From positions 62,001-126,000 of the forward strand of contig JAVEVE010000003.1 in assembly GCA_034005165.1 (NCBI GenBank): a DNA stretch of 64,000 bases. The letters are read 5' to 3'. Shown piece by piece: positions 58,596-64,000 of the stretch. The stretch is from UBA1573 sp034005165. GTDB taxonomy: Bacteria > Pseudomonadota > Alphaproteobacteria > Micavibrionales > Micavibrionaceae. The notes below the pieces were generated by a model. The model had not been told where the DNA came from, made no database searches, and worked only from the letters and a program-made list of their open reading frames with translations. A program made the position numbers and the translations under genes. The number at the start of each line of letters is the position of its first letter. Position 1 is the first letter of the stretch.

Positions 58596-60733
58596 AAACC
58601 CAGAGTCATCCCGATAGTTGCTCTAGCATACGGGTCTTCGGTTTTTCCTGTTCGCCCGGATATATCCGCAGAAAAGCTCAAATCATCTCCCGCCTTCCAT
58701 AAAACAGACACACCACCTTCCCCCCAGCGATCATCAAGTTTATTCGGGGATAAGCTCATAGCCAGACCTGTAGAGCTTGCAGTTACACTTTCATCATCTT
58801 CGTGAAGTCGCTCGGCATAAGCGACCCGTCCACGAAGCGTGACATGCTCACCGATATCATGGGACAATTCTACGCCTGCACGACCGATCACACGCTCACC
58901 GCTCTGCTCGGTATAGCTGGCAGGAAACGGTCCGTGTTTTTCATCATAAGAATCGAGTTTTGTCTTGGAATATTCAGTTTCGATATAAGGCGTAACAGTC
59001 ATACCGCGCTCGGGAATAACATCCATTTCGTACCCCAGACGAGCGGATGCACCATACCCGTACCCTTCACTCTCACCGTAGGAATAATCACGCCCTCCAC
59101 CATTCATATAACCTCTGGAACTATCCAGCGTCAGATAGGAAGCAAACCCTACCATATAAAGACGTAAACCATTCGGATTCTGGTAAGAAAACAGAATTTC
59201 TCCTCCATAAGAGTCCAGAATATTTTCCCCGCCATTTCTAAGATCAATGTGGCTTTGTCCTGAAATCATACCGCCGCCGACAATCCAGTTCTGATCCGCG
59301 CGATACAAAACACCGGCAGACCCGTCAAGAGAATGACTGTCCGCATTATTCTCCTGCCCCATAGCAAATGACCCGAGGGTATAGAATGCCCATTTCTCGG
59401 GAGAAAAATATCCCTGATTATAAGACAGATAAGTCTCTCCATCATCTCCTGCCGCAGGCTCAATAAGCGATGGCAAAGACAAACTTTGAATTTTTTGTTG
59501 GGGTATTACCACCTTCGGAAAATAAGACAGCGCATTCCGAGCCAAAAACAATCCACGAGATGAATATATTCCGTTTTGTGAAATGGCCTGCTGATGTGAC
59601 ACCTGCGCCTCTGACAAAGACTCGACCAAGCCATCAACTGTTGTAATCGCAGGAATCAGTGAATTAGAAACAACCGCAAGAAATGCCGCCGTATTCCCGA
59701 GATACGTTCCGTATCCTGTAATCTTCTCGCCATTATCGCTGACATCATTTGCGGAAGCAAGAAGTGTCCAGCCTGTCAGATCAACCCCTAGGTCGGTCAA
59801 AACAGCATCCAGTTCCCGCATACCATGTGCCTGATCCCAAATGAAAGCTTCCGCACCACTGTCGGAAGTTCCATACCCAACGACAACAGAGCCATCTGCA
59901 GACAAATTGATCGCCCGACTATTAAATCCTCCACCGGGCAGATCACCTAGCCCGACCATCCCTGTCCCGCTGGTCCAGCGGAAAGCTTCATTGCCGTCCG
60001 CGGATGTGCCATATCCGACAATAACAGATCCATCATCACTCGCTTTATTGGCTACGCTGGAAAAAACTCCACCGGGCAGATCACCTAGCCCGACCATCCC
60101 TGTCCCGCTGGTCCAGCGGAAAGCTTCACTGCCGGATGCAGATATCGAAAGGCCCACAACTGTCTGACCATCTCCACTGACACCTTGCGCCAAGCTGACA
60201 TATGATGCGCCCGGCAAATCCCCGAGGGCAACTAACCCTGTCCCGCTGGTCCAGCGATACGCCTCTGTGCCCAGCGCACTTACGCCATATCCGATGACAA
60301 CAGTTCCGTCAGAACTCATATCAAATGCAAAACTATGGGTAAGTCCCCCTGGCAAATCTCCCAGATCAACCATGCCACCGCCTGATGTCCAGAGGAACGA
60401 AGTATATCCGCTAGGGCCCCATCCGTATCCGGATATTGCAGACCCATCATCACTGACACCAACAGCCTGGCTAGAAAACGTCCCCCCCGGGATATCACCG
60501 ATCCCAACCATTCCAGTCCCGCTGGTCCAGCGAAAAGCTTCAGTTCCATTCGCGCTAATAGAATCGCCTACAATAATTGTACCATCCCCGGAAATCCCTC
60601 GTGCAGTACTGGATGTAGTTCCCCCCGCCAAATCTCCAAGATAGACCAAGCCAGCCGGTTCGGCCTGCGCATTTGGAGCCACAGCACAGCTAGCCAATAA
60701 ACAAAGTGTAAATGGGAGAATACGATAACGCAC
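58592..60733 (-). CDS. HAF-repeat autotransporter
   Basis: A 713-residue outer-membrane protein. Residues 1-24 are a signal peptide ending in a typical cleavage pattern. Six 46-residue repeats lie near residues 30-305; each opens MVGLGDLPGG or a variant and ends EAFRWTSGTG, the extracellular HAF repeat. A linker with a long helix (TTVDGLVESLSEAQ) follows. The last 270 residues form an autotransporter beta-barrel ending TIGMTLGF. Such a protein exports its own repeat domain to the cell surface. The repeats are uneven at the DNA level: 62 bases are perfectly repeated 138 bases apart. It converges on panC with a four-base overlap. Confidence 0.88.
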   Translation of the reverse strand: MRYRILPFTLCLLASCAVAPNAQAEPAGLVYLGDLAGGTTSSTARGISGDGTIIVGDSISANGTEAFRWTSGTGMVGIGDIPGGTFSSQAVGVSDDGSAISGYGWGPSGYTSFLWTSGGGMVDLGDLPGGLTHSFAFDMSSDGTVVIGYGVSALGTEAYRWTSGTGLVALGDLPGASYVSLAQGVSGDGQTVVGLSISASGSEAFRWTSGTGMVGLGDLPGGVFSSVANKASDDGSVIVGYGTSADGNEAFRWTSGTGMVGLGDLPGGGFNSRAINLSADGSVVVGYGTSDSGAEAFIWDQAHGMRELDAVLTDLGVDLTGWTLLASANDVSDNGEKITGYGTYLGNTAAFLAVVSNSLIPAITTVDGLVESLSEAQVSHQQAISQNGIYSSRGLFLARNALSYFPKVVIPQQKIQSLSLPSLIEPAAGDDGETYLSYNQGYFSPEKWAFYTLGSFAMGQENNADSHSLDGSAGVLYRADQNWIVGGGMISGQSHIDLRNGGENILDSYGGEILFSYQNPNGLRLYMVGFASYLTLDSSRGYMNGGGRDYSYGESEGYGYGASARLGYEMDVIPERGMTVTPYIETEYSKTKLDSYDEKHGPFPASYTEQSGERVIGRAGVELSHDIGEHVTLRGRVAYAERLHEDDESVTASSTGLAMSLSPNKLDDRWGEGGVSVLWKAGDDLSFSADISGRTGKTEDPYARATIGMTLGF
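59929..60128. repeat. 62-base perfect direct repeat inside the HAF autotransporter gene
   Basis: Bases 59929-59990 and 60067-60128 are identical (62 bases), offset by 138 bases, which is exactly one 46-codon protein repeat. The other four copies in the gene have diverged more. The repeat marks a recent duplication or gene conversion within the passenger domain. Confidence 0.9.
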
Positions 60734-60839
60734 AAAAACCCTGAGAAAGAAAACAGCTTACCAGATTCATCGATACACCGAGTTTGTTAACAGGATCTTA
60801 AAAGGAAGAAGGCAAAACAGATAAATGGTGAAAAAAGAA

Positions 60840-61505
60840 TCACTTATCCTGATTTTTTGACATTACGGAAAAAATTCTCTGGGTCAGAACCTCCGATGAG
60901 TCCGCTGTCTTGAAAAAGGCCAACGGAACATTCTCGGGAGACAGGAAATAGATCAGGGAGGTGTGATCCATAGTATAAGTTTCCGGATCAGCCTCATCTG
61001 GAACTTTGGCGGCATAGACCTTGAACGATTTCTTGGCGTCCTCGATCTGCTCTAATGATCCTGTGAGACCAACCAATTGCGGCATAAACAGGGAAACATA
61101 CCCTTTCATCACTTCAGGTGTATCTCGCTCGGGATCAACGGTAATAAAAATCGGCTGGAGATTTTTCTGCATGTCAGGAGATAAAGCAAGATAGGCCTCA
61201 GCCATCTTCGACAATTCTGTAGGACAAATTGCAGGACAATAAGTGAATCCAAAATACACCAGCTTGTATTTATCGGCGTACTCGTCCTGCGTACGATAAA
61301 ATCCGTCCTGATCAACCAGCGCAAATTTTGCATCCAGACCAGAGGCGGCAAGAGGAACAGAGGTCGTTTTAGGGGCAACGCCAGCCATTTCGTTCACATC
61401 ATCTCGGAATGTATAAACACCACTCACCAATCCGATCACAGCCCCAATAAGGGTGCCGATCAGGGCCAGAACAAAAAAACGTTTCAAACGGGATGCAGGA
61501 CTCAT
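60840..61505 (-). CDS. SCO1/SenC family copper chaperone
   Basis: A 221-residue membrane-anchored thioredoxin-fold protein. The N-terminal span is FFVLALIGTLIGAVIGLVSGVY. The copper motif is GFTYCPAICPTELS (CxxxC) and the copper-binding His is in TMDHTSLIYFL. Sco proteins deliver copper to the CuA centre of aa3 oxidases or, in some organisms, aid cbb3 oxidase. No CuA-type oxidase is in the window, so a role with the cbb3 enzyme or elsewhere is open. Followed by a small protein gene upstream on the same strand. Confidence 0.92.
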   Translation of the reverse strand: MSPASRLKRFFVLALIGTLIGAVIGLVSGVYTFRDDVNEMAGVAPKTTSVPLAASGLDAKFALVDQDGFYRTQDEYADKYKLVYFGFTYCPAICPTELSKMAEAYLALSPDMQKNLQPIFITVDPERDTPEVMKGYVSLFMPQLVGLTGSLEQIEDAKKSFKVYAAKVPDEADPETYTMDHTSLIYFLSPENVPLAFFKTADSSEVLTQRIFSVMSKNQDK

Positions 61506-61577
61506 GATGGAAACTTAGGCCGAATACATTCAAAAGTCACGACCGTAAAAAAAGAAATACGTTAAAAATGATAAAAA

Positions 61578-61835
61578 TTATTTGTAGGACAGCGGAAACT
61601 GGATATCGCGCAATATACCCAACAAAATGCTGTCGAAGGACTCCTGCTTGTTACCTTTTCCGGAAGCTGGTGGCTGCGCCTTTTGTTCCTTACGATCGTC
61701 TGCAGGTCCTGATTTTGGAACAGGGACAGAGGACACACCATATGTTCCGGAATGGGTCATAAACACAGCTGCCAACACAGAGGCAGCAAACACACCGGAA
61801 TAAATCAAGCTGGCTTTTTTGGGAGAAGAAATCAT
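61578..61835 (-). CDS. Small membrane-anchored protein of unknown function
   Basis: An 85-residue protein with a single hydrophobic segment near residues 8-28 (LIYSGVFAASVLAAVFM) and a positively charged, Pro/Lys/Gln-rich remainder that should be periplasmic. It lies about 70 bases ahead of the Sco gene on the same strand and could be co-transcribed with it. I do not recognise a family. The ATG has no strong ribosome site (AAAGTTT), so it is only moderately supported. Confidence 0.5.
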   Translation of the reverse strand: MISSPKKASLIYSGVFAASVLAAVFMTHSGTYGVSSVPVPKSGPADDRKEQKAQPPASGKGNKQESFDSILLGILRDIQFPLSYK

Positions 61836-61933
61836 ATAAACTTTCTATCTTACAAAACAATATTTGAGAATATGAAAAGTGTATGACATATACGCATCTC
61901 TTTGTCAAAAAAAACGCATGGCACAAACAAAAT

Positions 61934-61957
61934 CCCCGACAATTTTCATTGCCGGGG
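61934..61957 (-). terminator. Rho-independent terminator of phoH
   Basis: On the minus strand, a ten-base-pair stem (CCCCGGCAAT / ATTGTCGGGG, one G-T pair) capped by a GAAA tetraloop, followed by ATTTTGTTTG. It lies 19 bases past the phoH stop. Confidence 0.85.
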
Positions 61958-61976
61958 AAGTCGAATGGAGGGGGTA

Positions 61977-62762
61977 CTATAAAACGTCAAGCATTTCAGC
62001 AACAAGCGGGTGTCGCACAATATCTTCGGATTTTAGGGAAATCACAGCAACATTAGGCAATTTGGAAAGCCGTTTCGAAATGTCAGATAACCCTGACATC
62101 CCGTCCAGCAAGTCGCTTTGGTCAGGATCGCCAGTGACCACCATCGTGGAATGCCATCCCAAACGCGACAGCAGCATCTTGAGCTGGGCATAGGTACAGT
62201 TTTGCGCTTCATCAATCACAATAAATGCATTATTGAGTGTCCGCCCGCGCATAAACCCGACAGGAGCAATCTCGATTGTTCCGTCTTCAAGCAATTGGCG
62301 TACTCGTTTACCGCCCAGACGATCTCCAAGCGCGTCATAAAGAGGGCGTAAGTACGGAGCCATCTTCTCATGCATGTCACCCGGCAAATAACCCAAGGAC
62401 TCTCCGGCCTCCATCGCAGGACGAGAGAGAATGATCCGTTCAATTTCCCCTGCTTCCAGAGCTTCGACAGCAGCAGAAATTGCCAGATAGGTTTTCCCCG
62501 TACCGGCGGGCCCCATTGCAAGAGTGAGATTTTTTTCCTTGATAGCGTCCATCAAAGCCCGTTGCCCGTCAGACCTCGGTTTGATTGTGCGCATATAGGA
62601 CTTATCACGACTATTATCGATCTCGGTATCCAGCGGATGCCAGTCCAGATCATCGAACACTGTATGAACAACGTTGCCGTGATTATGAACCTTGGCGCGT
62701 TCAATCTGGGACTTACGTGATTTTCCGTTTTTGGAAGACGTTCTAGAAGTCGTGCGAGACAT
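61977..62762 (-). CDS. phoH: PhoH family ATPase
   Basis: A 261-residue P-loop ATPase. Walker A is GPAGTGKT near residues 84-91, Walker B is FIVIDEAQNCT near 175, and sensor VVTGDPDQSDL follows. The helicase-like PhoH core (PhoH domain) makes up most of the protein. The first 45 residues are basic and probably disordered (SRTTSRTSSKNGKSRKS), so this is a free-standing PhoH without the KH domain of the YbeZ type or a PIN domain. PhoH proteins are tied to phosphate starvation in some bacteria and RNA metabolism; here the role is open. AAAGGAC lies 7 bases before the ATG. Confidence 0.92.
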   Translation of the reverse strand: MSRTTSRTSSKNGKSRKSQIERAKVHNHGNVVHTVFDDLDWHPLDTEIDNSRDKSYMRTIKPRSDGQRALMDAIKEKNLTLAMGPAGTGKTYLAISAAVEALEAGEIERIILSRPAMEAGESLGYLPGDMHEKMAPYLRPLYDALGDRLGGKRVRQLLEDGTIEIAPVGFMRGRTLNNAFIVIDEAQNCTYAQLKMLLSRLGWHSTMVVTGDPDQSDLLDGMSGLSDISKRLSKLPNVAVISLKSEDIVRHPLVAEMLDVL

Positions 62763-62930
62763 GGCAAGGTCCTTTCGCGAGGGGTTAAAAAGATGAAACC
62801 CGCTTGACGCGTGTCAAACGGGGTACAGAAATGAAGTGTGCAATTGTAGCCGATCCACCGAGACCGAAATGATCCGACAAGAAATCATCTCGCCGCAAAC
62901 TATGATATAATCGAATATCCAGAACCAATA

Positions 62931-62988
62931 AGAACTCCGTGCCGATAAGAACTCTAGGAAAGAGAGGGTCAGGTGGGAACGAGAACTC
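62931..62988. repeat. Three AGAACTC direct repeats spaced by 17 and 34 bases
   Basis: AGAACTC occurs at 62931-62937, 62948-62954 and 62982-62988. The start-to-start distances are 17 and 34 bases, one and two times the same unit. This is in the 350-base gap between phoH and the zeta-toxin-like gene, which otherwise holds only the palindrome at 63011. It could be a protein-binding array or chance. Confidence 0.35.
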
Positions 62989-63010
62989 CGAATCAGACAA
63001 ATCCGATCCT

Positions 63011-63027
63011 TGATACGAATCGTATCA
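63011..63027. promoter_or_regulatory. 17-base perfect palindrome, candidate operator
   Basis: TGATACGAATCGTATCA is a perfect odd-length palindrome (eight-base arms around a central A), 86 bases upstream of the zeta-toxin-like gene. It has the form of a dimeric repressor site. No T-run follows, so a terminator is unlikely. Confidence 0.5.
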
Positions 63028-63112
63028 TAACGCAGTCGCAAAAATCCATTTTATTTGCAATTTTTATCCCACCCGCCTATAACCCGATGATTAACATAAC
63101 GATAGGCCACCC

Positions 63113-63814
63113 ATGAACAGAGAACCATTACACGCCGAAGGACAACTGTCCCATTATACAGCCGCAGAAATTCTCCAGATACAGGCCGTTCTTAATTCGC
63201 TATTTTTCGGGAAGAACCCGGAAAAGAATCATAAACCAAAACTGATCCTCACTGGAGGATATCCCGGAGCAGGAAAGTCTGCATTCGCACATCAATTTGC
63301 AAGCACTAACAGGGAATTTATCAGGATCGATGTCGATGACAATTGCCTATTCACAATTCCCGGATACCAGAAGGATTATCTCGAGCAAGAACCGGAAGTC
63401 GCCTACACAAAATGGCGCCCTGCTGCCAACTGGATTGCACAAAATGCCGTCAAAAAGGCGCTGGATAAAAACTATAATCTGATCTTGGTCGGTACGGCGA
63501 CCTCACCACAAATTCCCGATCTTATTGCCGCAGCGAAAGAGAAAAAATACAGTACTGAACTTCATGGCTTTGCAGCCCCACTTGATATATGCCTCAAAAG
63601 AAGTAAACCGGAAAATAGGTTTTCTTATCTGGACCACACTGGGGACATATCAGTCATGATCCCCCAAGACCATATAACGGAAAAAAGAACAAGGCACACC
63701 AATTTTGCCTGCGCTTGCATCACATTTGGAAATAAAAATCTAGACTATAAAAAAGAGGGAAAACCCTTAGGGTTTTCTTGCAGGAAATTGCACAATAGTC
63801 TGTTTTGCATTTGA
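63113..63814 (+). CDS. Zeta-toxin-like P-loop kinase, probably truncated at the C-terminus
   Basis: A 233-residue zeta-toxin family P-loop protein. The Walker A motif GGYPGAGKSA (Gly48-Ser56) and the acidic cluster IDVDDN follow the PezT/zeta layout, which phosphorylates UDP-N-acetylglucosamine or related targets. IPQDHITEKRTRHTNFACA matches the late part of the domain. The normal C-terminal 40-50 residues are replaced by a Lys/Asn/Cys-rich stretch with no likeness to the family, reading over the terminator of the neighbouring gene. The real stop may have been lost by deletion. No epsilon-type antitoxin precedes it. TAGG stands about 8 bases before the ATG. Confidence 0.75.
   Translation: MNREPLHAEGQLSHYTAAEILQIQAVLNSLFFGKNPEKNHKPKLILTGGYPGAGKSAFAHQFASTNREFIRIDVDDNCLFTIPGYQKDYLEQEPEVAYTKWRPAANWIAQNAVKKALDKNYNLILVGTATSPQIPDLIAAAKEKKYSTELHGFAAPLDICLKRSKPENRFSYLDHTGDISVMIPQDHITEKRTRHTNFACACITFGNKNLDYKKEGKPLGFSCRKLHNSLFCI
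63759..63777. terminator. Terminator of the right-edge gene, inside the zeta-like frame
   Basis: An eight-base-pair stem GAAAACCC / GGGTTTTC with a 3-base loop. On the minus strand it is followed by CCTCTTTTTTA, a good T-run for the partial gene whose TAA is in the loop. It also lies within the end of the zeta-like frame on the plus strand, followed there by TTG. Confidence 0.75.
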
Positions 63815-64000
63815 CCCGGGGCTTTGGCCGATTGCAACAGAATCGGTTGGCATTTCGCACTTACGCATATACTCTTCGGCAGTGTTGACGATATCCGAGT
63901 AATCCTCAGGTTTCATGTCTGTACGATATCTGGCTTGTTCGAGAACTTTAAAAAAATTCTTGGCTCTTTGATGTTGAAGGCCTGATTCAGCAGAGTCCCA
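63767..64000 (-). CDS. Unknown protein, 5' partial at the right edge
   Basis: The 3' end of a gene that starts beyond the window. The last 77 residues are open from base 64000 to the TAA at 63767-63769. They read helical (WDSAESGLQHQRAKNFFKVL) and then EDYSDIVNTAEEYMRKCE, ending with a Gln/Ser/Lys-rich tail. The strong terminator at 63759-63777 supports a real gene end. It overlaps the end of the zeta-like gene by 48 bases. No family can be named from this fragment. Confidence 0.65.
   Translation of the reverse strand, partial: WDSAESGLQHQRAKNFFKVLEQARYRTDMKPEDYSDIVNTAEEYMRKCEMPTDSVAIGQSPGSNAKQTIVQFPARKP

Noticed and set aside
62785..63000. 71-codon minus-strand frame between phoH and the zeta-like gene
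   Set aside because: No ribosome site and no family likeness; the region looks regulatory instead.
1..64000. tRNA, rRNA, CRISPR arrays, insertion sequences or prophage genes
   Set aside because: I saw no cloverleaf with a T-loop GTTCGA-type core outside coding genes, no regularly spaced palindromic repeats, and no transposase, integrase or phage structural gene.

Overview
The window is bacterial chromosome, densely coded on both strands, with a base composition that looks by eye to be in the middle-to-upper 40s percent G+C. The gene set points to an alphaproteobacterium. It has an SdhC/SdhD/SdhA/SdhB succinate dehydrogenase, a complete ccoNOQP-ccoGHIS cbb3 oxidase locus, an NDUFA9-type complex I-associated protein, SurA next to KsgA, and a cysteine peptidase of the BTLCP family. 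Lipid A-type glycosyltransferases, an autotransporter, SurA and heptose biosynthesis (HldE) show a Gram-negative envelope with LPS. The pilin-like protein and the unusual mixture of genes would fit a poorly sampled lineage (for example Micavibrio-like groups), but that placement is only a guess. I found no rRNA, tRNA, CRISPR array, phage or insertion sequence.

Layout. 1-7.2 kb: an EVE-domain fragment, acetyl-CoA synthetase, a soluble FIST-domain chemoreceptor, NAD kinase and small conserved genes. 6.4-12.2 kb: succinate dehydrogenase, with sdhCDA in one block and sdhB cut off from it by an aldo/keto reductase on the other strand and an unrecognised gene. 12.2-15.1 kb: a putative zinc-metalloprotease behind a leaderless-type promoter, then an EF-hand protein / ECF sigma factor / anti-sigma-like trio. 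15.1-23 kb: mnmC, an M3 oligopeptidase, and an AT-richer cassette of regulator, formyltransferase and acetyltransferase, followed by an arginine deiminase-like hydrolase. 23-36 kb: a candidate small RNA, folD, serC, ksgA-surA, pyruvate kinase, a pilin-like protein, a MshEN-type domain joined to a LapG-like peptidase, and hldE. 36-48.5 kb is the respiratory core: a System II cytochrome c maturation operon (ResB, CcsA, TlpA-like) facing the whole cbb3 oxidase locus with its assembly and copper genes. 48.5-64 kb: lactate dehydrogenase, an ArnC/LAB_N/ArnT-like operon, rlmJ, an acyl-CoA dehydrogenase, panC, a HAF-repeat autotransporter, Sco, phoH, a damaged zeta-toxin-like gene, and a partial gene at the right edge.

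How the genes fit together. Much of the window serves microaerobic respiration. SdhCDAB feeds quinone, ResB/CcsA plus the thioredoxin-like protein make the c-type haem centres of CcoO and CcoP, and CcoI, Sco and the TauE/SafE-like protein handle copper or other assembly. Acs, Pyk, LDH, SerC, FolD, NadK and PanC supply central carbon and cofactors. The most novel-looking item is the single polypeptide at 32518-33453. It has a cytosolic tandem motif resembling the c-di-GMP-binding MshEN domain, one membrane span and a periplasmic LapG-like peptidase. Next come the System II maturation operon in an alphaproteobacterium, the regulator/formyltransferase/acetyltransferase cassette, and the small RNA with an anti-Shine-Dalgarno loop. 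Several tail-to-tail gene pairs overlap at their stop codons, which leaves no room for ordinary terminators.
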